Below, one piece after another: positions 17,150-25,190 of a DNA stretch of 64,000 bases (position 1 is the stretch's first letter; each line of letters starts with the position of its first letter). The translations under genes were made by a program, and so were the position numbers. Under the pieces are notes generated by a model that did not search any database, was not told the origin of the DNA, and was given only the letters and a program-made list of their open reading frames with translations. The stretch comes from Gammaproteobacteria bacterium. GTDB taxonomy: Bacteria > Pseudomonadota > Gammaproteobacteria > SZUA-140. The DNA lies in the NCBI GenBank assembly GCA_016218365.1, contig JACREF010000008.1:62001-126000 (forward strand), in the 5' to 3' direction.

Positions 17150-17522
17150 GGCTTACCTCCTTGTATACAAACACTTTCCTATATATCATGGCAGAATATA
17201 TACCTGCTCGGCTAGGATTAATCATATGATTAATCCCTTGGTCCTCGTGATCATTTGCAGTTTGCGCCCAAATCATACGGAAACCCTGCCCAAATAATAA
17301 AGCGAGAAGATCTTACCCCGTGGGCTCCTTTACATTCCCACCTAATTTTCTACCCTATTAGTTACTGGCAAGCGGTCATTGAGGTATATTTTGCCACACC
17401 GTTGTATTTAACAAACGGCAATAACGATCTTTACCAGCTTTATGCACTCTTGCCATTTTGCAGAAAATCGGACGTAAATCTCCGCCATGGTCTTTCTATG
17501 GTATCTACTCTGCTGAGACTTC
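17150..17522. promoter_or_regulatory. 373 bp gene-free stretch upstream of the csrA-like gene
   Basis: Holds the csrA-like promoter region (AT-rich, TATATATTC-type elements near 17180-17200), the 22 bp palindrome at 17215-17236, and, next to the IS66 left end, about 280 bp with only very short open frames. No gene is supported; a minus-strand 26-codon frame near 17420-17490 was considered too weak. Confidence 0.5.
17215..17236. promoter_or_regulatory. 22 bp perfect palindrome
   Basis: GGATTAATCAT followed at once by its exact reverse complement. It lies upstream of the csrA-like gene and is a strong candidate operator for a dimeric regulator. Confidence 0.6.
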
Positions 17523-17548
17523 GTAACCGCTCCATCAACCCCCTATTG

Positions 17549-19108
17549 TCAATGAAGCAGACCTTCGATCAGTGCATCACGGTCGACCTGCCATGGTAGC
17601 AGTTGTTCGATTGCCTCCACGGAGGTGGTGGCAGGCAGCATTGTGAGTAGGTGGCGTAAATAGCCATAGGGTTCCAGTCCGTTCGCCTTGGCGCTTTCGA
17701 TCACGCTGTAGATCACCGCGCTGGCCGCCGCCCCGTGTGGCGTATCACTGAACAGCCAATTCTTTCTTCCTATCACAAATGGCCGGATTGCATTCTCGAC
17801 GCGGTTGTTGTCGATGGGTAGGCCGCCATCGTGCGTATAGCGAATCAGCTTGGGCCAGTACTTGTGCAGATACTGCAGCGCCTCACCCAGCTTGCCTGTG
17901 GGCAATACGCTATCCCGCGTTTGGTCCAGCCACAGGCGCAGCTGCTCCAGCACCGGCACACTCTGTTGCTGGCGGGCCCGGTAACGGCCCGCTGCATCGA
18001 CGTCCTTCAGGCTGCGCTCGATGCCATAGAGTTTGCCGATGTAGTTCAAGGCTGCATCCACCTTGCCAGTTTTAGCCGCGCCTTTGGTTTTGGGTTGCGC
18101 GCGCTGGGCCTCAATGAATTTGCGCCGCACATGTGCCCAGCAACACAGATGCGTCAGGCCGTCACAGGCCGCCAGCGCGTTGTAACCCTCATAACCATCC
18201 GTCATCAGATACCCCTGGTACCCTGCAAGCAGGTGTAACGGTACCTGGCCCGAGCGGCTTGGGTGATAATCAAACAGGACGACGTTGTGCTGAAGCGGAC
18301 CGCCGGCCTGTACCCACATATAGGACTGGCTCTGCGGCGGCTTGTCCGGTTCTTTGAGCACCTGTACCACGGTCTCATCGCAATGAATAACAGGGCCGCA
18401 GAGCAGTTCATCGCGCAACAGGTTGTGCAGCGGTTGCAGGAGTCCGGCCGTCTGTATCATCCAGCGCGCCAGGGTTTGGCGCGACAGATCGATGCCGGCA
18501 CGCTGCAGTATCGCTTCCTGCCGGTGCAGCGGCAATGCATCCTGGTATTTGGCCACGGCGATGTGGGCCAGCAGCCCGGCGCTCGCATTGCTTTTGGGTA
18601 TCGGCAGCACAGGCAGTGGTGCGGTAATCGGTGCCGTCTGACACTGCGGACAGGCGTATTTTTTGCGGATATGGCGGATGACCCGCACCTGCGCCGGAAT
18701 GATGTCGAGCTGTTCGCTGACCTCTTCACCCAGGGCGTTCATCTGGCAGCCACAGGCACACCGTTGGTCGCAGGCCGCCAGATCGTGCACCACGTCGACC
18801 CGGGGCAGTTCCTTGGGCAAGGGTCGGCGGTGGCCACGTCGGGGCTGCTTTGGAGTGCCGTCGGCTGCTGGGCTTTCCGCCGGTTCAGCGGGCAAGTCGG
18901 CAACGAGGCTTTCCGCTTCGTTGAACAGCGTGCCCTGGCCGGGCGCCTGTTCTGAGCTGGCCCCAAACCGGCGCTGGCGCTGCAGGCGAAATTGTTCGAG
19001 CAGGCGCTCGATGTGACGCTGTTTCTGGGCGAGCTGCTGCTGCAGCTGAAGATTGATCTTCTTCAGCTGCGCAACTTCATCATGCAGATTTTGTTCCGCC
19101 GTGTGCAT
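17549..19108 (-). CDS. tnpC: IS66 transposase TnpC
   Basis: 519 residues. The N-terminal coiled coil (EVAQLKKINLQLQQQLAQK) with RQRRFGASSEQ, the zinc-binding CACGCQM ... CPQC region, and the DDE domain with HCDETVVQVL, MTDGYEGYNAL and the final E in the IDNNRVENAIR stretch are all present. The gene ends with the IS66-specific C-terminal domain (LRHLLTMLP ... LLPWQVD). Length is normal for the family. It is the catalytic transposase, and no frameshift is seen. Confidence 0.95.
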   Translation of the reverse strand: MHTAEQNLHDEVAQLKKINLQLQQQLAQKQRHIERLLEQFRLQRQRRFGASSEQAPGQGTLFNEAESLVADLPAEPAESPAADGTPKQPRRGHRRPLPKELPRVDVVHDLAACDQRCACGCQMNALGEEVSEQLDIIPAQVRVIRHIRKKYACPQCQTAPITAPLPVLPIPKSNASAGLLAHIAVAKYQDALPLHRQEAILQRAGIDLSRQTLARWMIQTAGLLQPLHNLLRDELLCGPVIHCDETVVQVLKEPDKPPQSQSYMWVQAGGPLQHNVVLFDYHPSRSGQVPLHLLAGYQGYLMTDGYEGYNALAACDGLTHLCCWAHVRRKFIEAQRAQPKTKGAAKTGKVDAALNYIGKLYGIERSLKDVDAAGRYRARQQQSVPVLEQLRLWLDQTRDSVLPTGKLGEALQYLHKYWPKLIRYTHDGGLPIDNNRVENAIRPFVIGRKNWLFSDTPHGAAASAVIYSVIESAKANGLEPYGYLRHLLTMLPATTSVEAIEQLLPWQVDRDALIEGLLH

Positions 19109-19131
19109 GGCGGCATTTTAACAAAATACGC

Positions 19132-19491
19132 CTAGGAAACCGAGTCAAAATGCAATGATTGATGCGGTGGGTTGCACCACAAATCGAAGCCATCGAGCAG
19201 CCAGTTGAGCTCTTGTGCCGAGAGCGTCACCGTATCACTGCACAGATGCCGCGGCCACCTGAAGCGCTCGCGTTCAAGGCGTTTGTACCACAGGCAAAAG
19301 CCGTTTCTCTCCCAGTACAAAATGCGCAGCTTGTTGCGATCACGATTGATGAACACATACAGCGCTCGGGCGAACGGGTCCAATGCCAGGTGCTGTTCGA
19401 CGATCAGTGCCAGACCAGTGATCGACTTGCGAAAGTCCACGGGCTCGCGGCACAGATACACTGCACCGGCGTCGGCACCGGGACGCATCAT
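19132..19491 (-). CDS. tnpB: IS66 accessory protein TnpB
   Basis: 119 residues. VYLCREPVDFRKSITGLALIV, LYVFINRDRNKLRILYWERN and GFCLWYKRLERERF are the hallmark stretches of IS66 Orf2/TnpB. ATG 19491 overlaps the tnpA stop by 4 bp (ATGA). It is needed for IS66 transposition, by a mechanism not settled. Confidence 0.95.
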   Translation of the reverse strand: MMRPGADAGAVYLCREPVDFRKSITGLALIVEQHLALDPFARALYVFINRDRNKLRILYWERNGFCLWYKRLERERFRWPRHLCSDTVTLSAQELNWLLDGFDLWCNPPHQSLHFDSVS

Positions 19492-19817
19492 GCGTCACGC
19501 CCCAGGGCCTGGCTCAAGGCCGCAAGCCAGCTGGGCGATGGCGGCGATGACAGTTCCAGTGACAGCCCCGGCATCCTGACCGTACAACCGCCGGGGGTGT
19601 TGCCGATGACCGTGACCGCGCTGAACCGGGCGGGCCTCACCCCCTCATCCGCCAGCACGCCTTTGGCCTTGAGCACCCCCTTGGCACTGTACAGTGCGCT
19701 TGCGCTCAAACCCTGCCGTTGCGCATACTCCAGCAGCGACAGCTGCTGCTCACACGCCTGTTGCAGATGCTGATACCAATAGCGCTGCCGCTCGCTCAGG
19801 GAAGATAATAGGCTCAT
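19488..19817 (-). CDS. tnpA: IS66 accessory protein TnpA
   Basis: 109 residues from ATG 19817, preceded by AGGAG at good spacing. The N-terminal helix-turn-helix region (ERQRYWYQHLQQACEQQLSL ... YAQRQGLSASALYSAKG) and Pro-rich end match IS66 Orf1. An upstream in-frame ATG (19871) lies almost at the IS end and is less likely. Confidence 0.88.
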   Translation of the reverse strand: MSLLSSLSERQRYWYQHLQQACEQQLSLLEYAQRQGLSASALYSAKGVLKAKGVLADEGVRPARFSAVTVIGNTPGGCTVRMPGLSLELSSPPSPSWLAALSQALGRDA

Positions 19818-20016
19818 GGGTTGCTCCTGTGAAATAATCCACGCAGAAGTATCACCACTTCGATCATGCATTAAAAGATGGGGTTGATGGAGCGGTTACG
19901 AGACTTCTGCGCCAGAAGATAGTACGCCCATCAGCAGGAGGCTTCAGGCAATGAAATGACGGACCGTGCATTGATCAGAACTGATCGCGCCACTCGAAAA
20001 GAAAGAAGGCGAGTTA

Positions 20017-20754
20017 TTAAACGCTCACGACGTTTTTTAACTCTTTATACTCATTTTCGCGTCGCTTCATTTCTTTATATAAGGCTTTAGCCAGAATAAA
20101 AGCAAAAATAGACAGCATTCCTATTACGCCAATAGACCAAATATTGCTATGTATTTTAGTAAATACATGCACGAATATAATGGCCAAGAATAAAAGGGCA
20201 AGGGGAATAATAAAACATTGCATTACTAAATATTGATTTATCTTAGAAGATTTATCGGTCCGAAGTATTTTGCGTAATAAAGTTTTTACATCATCTAATT
20301 CTTTATATCTTAACCGTTCATCAGCATTCCATCTTGCGAGCTCGTAGAATGCTCCGTCTTTAAATCCAAACGATATGTAATCTGTAATTATTGGATCGTC
20401 ACTTGACCAAATCTCAATCCTGTCGAATGCACACTGATTATGTAGCTGATCGATATGTATTAGAGCCGGAATGGCATAAATTGGAATGTTGTGCTTATCA
20501 AAGCTACCATAGATAAATTTCTTAGGTAGATAATATTTCCAAATTTTAATATCGCTCTCCAAGAGCTTTGTGGCAGTAATTGTAACATTACTGCGAACAT
20601 GATTGACACAATCAACACATAGAAGTTGAGGAATGACTTTGCCATTAGGGGCAATTCTTTCTATAACCTGTGACTCTGGCGCACTATATTGACTAGCATT
20701 GATTTCATATATTAAGTAATTTGTAACACCGCCAGCAAAATTATTTGCGCTCAT
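20017..20754 (-). CDS. Membrane protein of unknown function (245 residues)
   Basis: Start ATG 20754 has AAGGA six bases upstream. A soluble N-terminal region of about 170 residues (containing CVDCVNH, a possible metal or redox pair) is followed by two transmembrane segments (FIIPLALLFLAIIFVHVF; WSIGVIGMLSIFAFILA) and a basic tail. No family is recognised. It is the last gene of a four-gene minus-strand run with the methyltransferase, symporter and another membrane protein. Confidence 0.65.
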   Translation of the reverse strand: MSANNFAGGVTNYLIYEINASQYSAPESQVIERIAPNGKVIPQLLCVDCVNHVRSNVTITATKLLESDIKIWKYYLPKKFIYGSFDKHNIPIYAIPALIHIDQLHNQCAFDRIEIWSSDDPIITDYISFGFKDGAFYELARWNADERLRYKELDDVKTLLRKILRTDKSSKINQYLVMQCFIIPLALLFLAIIFVHVFTKIHSNIWSIGVIGMLSIFAFILAKALYKEMKRRENEYKELKNVVSV

Positions 20755-20792
20755 ATTGATCCTTACAAACAAAAAGCAGAACGATCTCCATG

Positions 20793-21527
20793 CTAGGACT
20801 TTATAATTTCCGAAATGAAGGCTTTAAAAGAATCTGCTGTCACGCGAAATAATTTATTCATAGACTCTAAATACTGAACAAAAAATTCAACCACGAGAAT
20901 GAATAGATAAATGGACGCAAGACCAATAAATAATTCGACAGGTAGGTAAAATCCTAATTGGGCTAGAATCGGGGCGAAAACAAATACGCAACCCAAAAAA
21001 AAGAATATAAAATCATTTACGATGATAAAAGAGTTCGTTTTTTTCTCATCGTCGATATCTAGCAATATATAGGAAAATTTTATATCAAAAATAATTATTA
21101 AGGCCCCTTCAATGAAAACTATAATTGACATTAGCCATGGATTTTCCACACTAACAAAATACGTTAAAAAAACTGTAGTTGCAGCAAGGATGGAGAGAAT
21201 CGTGTCCATAAACCTTGTGAGCGGCAACCTTGTTGACTCATCTAATTGGTTCATCGCATTGTTAAATGAGCTATCCTCGTCGGAAAATTCAATCCCAAAA
21301 AGAATCCGTAAGTGTGTAACAATAAGTACTAGAAATATGAGTCCAATAATGAACGGCGTAAATTCATTAGTTGATGCGAATGATTTTGCTACTGCGTTAA
21401 CCCCACCAAAGCTTAACGCATCTTTGTTTTGTATAGCTTGGCAATCAATCCATTTAAATATCCATACAACGGCGGTACACAGGAGGACAAATCCTAGACG
21501 TGCTGATTTTTTTTGAGCTTTTTCCAT
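20793..21527 (-). CDS. Multi-pass membrane protein of unknown function (244 residues)
   Basis: At least five transmembrane segments are visible (LGFVLLCTAVVWIFKWI; FIIGLIFLVLIVTHLRILF; ILAATTVFLTYFVS; IIVFIEGALIIIF; FFFLGCVFVFAPILAQLGF; IGLASIYLFILVVEFFV). No family is recognised. AGGGG lies before the ATG. The gap to the symporter gene is 30 bp, so they are likely one transcript. Confidence 0.65.
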   Translation of the reverse strand: MEKAQKKSARLGFVLLCTAVVWIFKWIDCQAIQNKDALSFGGVNAVAKSFASTNEFTPFIIGLIFLVLIVTHLRILFGIEFSDEDSSFNNAMNQLDESTRLPLTRFMDTILSILAATTVFLTYFVSVENPWLMSIIVFIEGALIIIFDIKFSYILLDIDDEKKTNSFIIVNDFIFFFLGCVFVFAPILAQLGFYLPVELFIGLASIYLFILVVEFFVQYLESMNKLFRVTADSFKAFISEIIKS

Positions 21528-21557
21528 TAACTCAGCCCCTCAGTCATATTGCCTTCG

Positions 21558-22898
21558 TTAAGTTTTCCGAGATCGAAGCACTAAAGTTCCAAACAGCAAG
21601 AACCCTGGAATTACAATCAAATAGGCATTCTCCGGAGAAAGCAACCCCAACACAGCAAGAATAGTAAATAATGCCAAATTAAGTACCATGCTCCACTGAA
21701 CTTGCCACTGCTTTGGTTTAATAAAGAGTGATCCTAATACCATAGGAGATATGACAAGGATTGCGCTTAATAACCACGTATAAATTGCTACCAACTCCCT
21801 GAAAATAAGCGAGAGCACGACTGCACTTCCAGCGATGACAATGACAAGCACACGGCTCTTTGAAATGGACTGCCGATGCGCCATTGCTTCTACATCACGC
21901 ACACCTCTAATTCTAAGTAGCTCTCGACCGAGAATTCCCGCCAGTAAAAAGATTTCTGTGTCAGCTGTACCCATGATCGTGCTGAGCACAAGAATAACGG
22001 TCAAGTAAGCAGCCCATGCTGGAAGCCCGGAGGAAATGGCATCAACAAACGCGGAATCAGGGCTCAGTGTAATCCCACCTTCTTTTGTAAGAATGCCCAG
22101 TAGCGCAAGTAGTGCTCCAAACATTAACATACTTGCAGCACCAATTATCAGCCCCCCACTTGCGGCCCTATCACTTCGTGCTGCATAAATTCTTTGCCAT
22201 ACGTCAGCACTTGATGCTGCGGCAAAAAAGCCAGTAATTGTTAAGCTAACCCATACCATGATCGGGAGTGTTTCCGCAGAAAAGGGATGCAATCCTCCTT
22301 TAACTCCTGCCGCAACAGCCACAATAATAAGTGGCATTAGAAGTAGTCTCGATATGCCCTGAATCATATCAGTCGCCAATACCGTCTTAAATCCTCCAAT
22401 TACCAAATACACGGCCGCAACTGAGGCTACAATTAGCACACACAGTGCGTAGTCAATTTTTAAAAGTTGCTGAAGTATTTGCCCTCCTGCAACAAATTGA
22501 ATTATCAACATTGAGAAAAATGCTGCAAAAGAAACAAGGAATACTAGATGACCGGCTATTGGGCCAAAGTTTTGATGCGCATAGTCAGGTAAAGACAGCG
22601 CTCTCGCGCCAGTATCATTAGCGCGGATGCGCCCTGCATAAATCGCAAGGAAAGCAAACCCAAGCGCATACCCCAAGAAGAGGGAAAGTCCAGCCCACCC
22701 GTAAGTGTAGGCGAGCGCTGTAAGAGTTATCAATTCTCCGCCGCCCACAAGGGTAAACAAGGCGGAGCCAACATATGCGGGGGACGCATTACGTCCGCCC
22801 ATTAAGTATTCGTCTACTGTCTTGTGCTTGCGCGTTGCCAAAGAAACTGCAACCACGAGCGCGCTGTATGCGATTATTACAATGAAAATATTATTCAT
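21558..22898 (-). CDS. Sodium:solute symporter family protein
   Basis: 446 residues with about 12-13 hydrophobic segments. VDEYLMGGRNASPAYVGSAL and GGGELITLTALAYTYG are typical of the first helices of SSS transporters, with SADVWQRIYAARSDRAA later. It is somewhat shorter than common members. It would import a small organic solute with Na+; the substrate is unknown. The ATG overlaps the stop of the methyltransferase by 4 bp, so synthesis of a methylated compound and its transport may be linked. Confidence 0.85.
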   Translation of the reverse strand: MNNIFIVIIAYSALVVAVSLATRKHKTVDEYLMGGRNASPAYVGSALFTLVGGGELITLTALAYTYGWAGLSLFLGYALGFAFLAIYAGRIRANDTGARALSLPDYAHQNFGPIAGHLVFLVSFAAFFSMLIIQFVAGGQILQQLLKIDYALCVLIVASVAAVYLVIGGFKTVLATDMIQGISRLLLMPLIIVAVAAGVKGGLHPFSAETLPIMVWVSLTITGFFAAASSADVWQRIYAARSDRAASGGLIIGAASMLMFGALLALLGILTKEGGITLSPDSAFVDAISSGLPAWAAYLTVILVLSTIMGTADTEIFLLAGILGRELLRIRGVRDVEAMAHRQSISKSRVLVIVIAGSAVVLSLIFRELVAIYTWLLSAILVISPMVLGSLFIKPKQWQVQWSMVLNLALFTILAVLGLLSPENAYLIVIPGFLLFGTLVLRSRKT

Positions 22899-23524
22899 AG
22901 ATTTGAGTTTGGCTTAATTATTGTGATTACATCCCCAATCCGATTACGTGCATAATTGCATTTTGGCGGAGGGTTAATGGGAACCGAAACGAAATTGAAA
23001 TCGAGATTAAATTTGGCAAGCCTCACATGAAATTCAGGAAGGGTTCGTAGCGCCCCTGAAAAATCTATAAATCCCAATTTACCACCTGGTTTAAGAATTC
23101 TTAGCGCATGCGGCAAAATAGGGGATACAAATTTCAGAGTCGCTTCAGCTGATCCGTCAAAGACCCCACGGTCATCGGGATCAGCGTCATAGACTATCGC
23201 ATGAAAATACTCTTCTTTGATCATAGGCAATGCCGTCTGCCATGAAGATATGATCAGATTTGCACTCAGTGGCTGTTTTTCAAGGAGTGGCACAAGAGTA
23301 TGGTGGTGAGCCTCGATGATCCAATGTTCACGTGTGCTAATTTTCTGAATCGCTTCGGACGCCATTCCGAGACCGTAACCAACTTCAGCCACTACATCAT
23401 TTAGGCTAACCACAGCCTCGACAAGTTTTTTCTGAATTGGCCTTTCCCAAACTTCAACGCTCGAAACCCCATTAATCAAGAGCCGATCCGTGGTAATCTC
23501 AATTTTTGTTTGGGCTCGAATCAT
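22895..23524 (-). CDS. SAM-dependent methyltransferase, guanidinoacetate N-methyltransferase-like
   Basis: 209 residues. VVAEVGYGLGMASEAIQ is motif I of the GAMT/RMT2-like group, followed by EHWIIEAHHHTLVPLLE (acidic ribose-binding residue), IVYDADPDD and ILKPGGKLGFIDF. In these enzymes a guanidino or similar amine is methylated. The substrate here cannot be told from sequence. It is the first gene of the run with the Na+ symporter and two membrane proteins. Confidence 0.72.
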   Translation of the reverse strand: MIRAQTKIEITTDRLLINGVSSVEVWERPIQKKLVEAVVSLNDVVAEVGYGLGMASEAIQKISTREHWIIEAHHHTLVPLLEKQPLSANLIISSWQTALPMIKEEYFHAIVYDADPDDRGVFDGSAEATLKFVSPILPHALRILKPGGKLGFIDFSGALRTLPEFHVRLAKFNLDFNFVSVPINPPPKCNYARNRIGDVITIIKPNSNL

Positions 23525-23657
23525 GCTTAGGCTCTTTTCATTGCGGGCGAGATTTTCGGTAAATTGATCAGAGGTTCCTTAGGTGTTTTTACCAAAATGT
23601 GTTGTTGCTTACCTTAAATTAGCATAGAAATATAACTGGCTTGATGCCAAATTAAAT

Positions 23658-24296
23658 TTAGGAGCTATGCTGCGCGTAAGGATTTCTTAAAAATAATTCC
23701 GAATCTTGGTGAAGTGACAAACTATCATTTGTGAATTTTGGGGTGACCGCGATATAACGGTGCAAGAAATGGTCAATCTTTACGTCGGCGAGGATGGTGT
23801 ATTTCGTGTCTGCTTCGGCTACGAACAACGAGCCATCCTTACAACGCCATGCTACTACAAAATTTCCATGAACTTGAGCATCCTGTCCTGGTTCCCAGCT
23901 TTCGATAATTGGCTCGACGGTATCCAAGGCAGGCGTGGTTACGTGGCCCTCCAAATAAAACTGAGAGTCAAGCCTTCCATTCACATACTTGCATTCAGTA
24001 CGCAAACGCAACCTACCACCATTACGAAAATTGATTGCCCTTTCATATCGATATGGATATTCCCCAAATGGATTCTCTATACCTCCTTTTGTAGCACAGA
24101 CATTCGGGTATCCCGTGATTAGGCACGCACTCAATACCGTTGGGTCAAAATCATTTGGCAACCTTCTTAGCATGTACTTCCCAGAAGTGATGCCAGAAAC
24201 TGGATCAATAGTTCCATTCCCGCCCAGTTCAATAGACTGGCCGTTAATCTGGCCAATAAGTTCGGCCGAAAACTCTCGTTTCGCTAAAGTGGACAT
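23658..24296 (-). CDS. Unrecognised 212-residue protein
   Basis: Start at ATG 24296 (MSTLAKREFSAELIGQINGQ) with GGAG upstream; an in-frame ATG at 24311 is possible. The sequence looks beta-rich (GKYMLRRLP, GRLRLRTECKYVNGRLDSQFYLEG) and has no signal peptide or membrane segment. It may be a lipocalin-like or DUF3237-like barrel, which I cannot confirm. It is 133 bp upstream of the methyltransferase in the same direction. Confidence 0.55.
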   Translation of the reverse strand: MSTLAKREFSAELIGQINGQSIELGGNGTIDPVSGITSGKYMLRRLPNDFDPTVLSACLITGYPNVCATKGGIENPFGEYPYRYERAINFRNGGRLRLRTECKYVNGRLDSQFYLEGHVTTPALDTVEPIIESWEPGQDAQVHGNFVVAWRCKDGSLFVAEADTKYTILADVKIDHFLHRYIAVTPKFTNDSLSLHQDSELFLRNPYAQHSS

Positions 24297-24436
24297 TATA
24301 ATTTGCTCCATAAAATCACTAAGATTAATAATAGCTTATACACCTTTCCTGTCAAGCTCCCAGTTCCCCCTATTTCCCCATATTGAAATTATTCGAGTTA
24401 ATGCGGAATATATCATTGGCTCCAGTTTGCGCATAC

Positions 24437-24460
24437 AAAAACCCGCCGGAATGGCGGGTT
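24437..24460 (-). terminator. Intrinsic terminator after the RadC-like gene
   Basis: On the minus strand AACCCGCC-ATTCC-GGCGGGTT is followed by TTT. It lies 27 bases past the RadC-like stop codon. Confidence 0.8.
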
Positions 24461-24486
24461 CCAAAATGATTATATTTCTCCTGTTG

Positions 24487-25053
24487 TCATACCATCCCCC
24501 GCTCTGCCAAACTCACCACACACCCCTGCCCCACCACTAGGTGATCCAGCACCCGCACATCTATGAGGGCGAGCGCCTGTGTGAGCCTACTGGTTAAGGC
24601 AACGTCAGCACTGCTTGGCTCCGCCACCCCCGATGGATGATTATGAGCGAAGATAACCGCTGCCGCATTCAAGACAAGGGCACGCTTCACAATCTCGCGG
24701 GGATAGACACTGGCACCGGAAATGGTGCCCCGGAAGATTTCTTCAGCTCTGATGAGACGATGTCTGTTGTCGAGAAAGAGGCACGTGAAGACTTCGTGCT
24801 CAAGACCATGTAATCTCACCTTGAGATAGTCTCCCGCTTGTGCAGGAGTGGATAGGGTATCACCTTCACGCAGTGCTTCCTCTAAAGAACGTTTGATGAG
24901 TTCCCGTGCTGCGAAAAGCTTGGGGTGATAGCTACTGCTTCCCTCTTCGGCAAAGAACAGAGCTGTGAGTGAATGTTTATGAAACATCTGTGCTTTCTTT
25001 TTTCCAATGAGGATGGCTAAAAGATCACGGTTGGATATATGGTGCGTAGTCAT
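24487..25053 (-). CDS. RadC-like JAB-domain protein
   Basis: 188 residues from ATG 25053 with AAGGAG before it. The JAMM-type motif [17 protein letters not shown] is that of RadC/YkfG-like proteins, with a divergent N-terminal region instead of a full helix-hairpin-helix pair. Such genes are common on plasmids, islands and phages, where their role is unclear. It is divergent from the VirD4-like operon across a palindrome-rich region. Confidence 0.88.
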   Translation of the reverse strand: MTTHHISNRDLLAILIGKKKAQMFHKHSLTALFFAEEGSSSYHPKLFAARELIKRSLEEALREGDTLSTPAQAGDYLKVRLHGLEHEVFTCLFLDNRHRLIRAEEIFRGTISGASVYPREIVKRALVLNAAAVIFAHNHPSGVAEPSSADVALTSRLTQALALIDVRVLDHLVVGQGCVVSLAERGMV

Positions 25054-25114
25054 GTCGAGCTCCTTTTCGTAAAGAACAAACCCGACATATATAGTTAACC
25101 AGATATGGATTAAT

Positions 25115-25148
25115 CTCACGACGTGAGAGTGTGCCACTGTGACACACT
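25115..25148. promoter_or_regulatory. Palindrome cluster between radC-like gene and VirD4-like operon
   Basis: CTCACG-A-CGTGAG (25115-25127) is directly followed by AGTGTG ... CACACT (25128-25148), in which GTG/CAC triplets alternate. GTGAGAGTGTGCCAC (25123-25137) spans both and is nearly the same as GTGAGAATGTGCCAC at 12089-12103. A regulator acting on both divergent genes is likely. Confidence 0.6.
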
Positions 25149-25190
25149 CCTACTCCGTGTGTTCTTGTGCGATATCGGTATGCTCTGTGA

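Larger units (their letters stand above)
17523..19899. mobile_element. Complete IS66-family insertion sequence (2377 bp)
   Basis: Terminal inverted repeats GTAACCGCTCCATCAACCCC (17523-17542) and its exact complement (19880-19899) bound three minus-strand genes tnpA, tnpB and tnpC. The flanks carry an 8 bp target duplication, GAGACTTC, at 17515-17522 and 19900-19907; 8 bp is the IS66 norm. GC content is clearly higher than that of the flanking element DNA, so it arrived separately. All three genes look intact, so it may be active. Confidence 0.95.
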
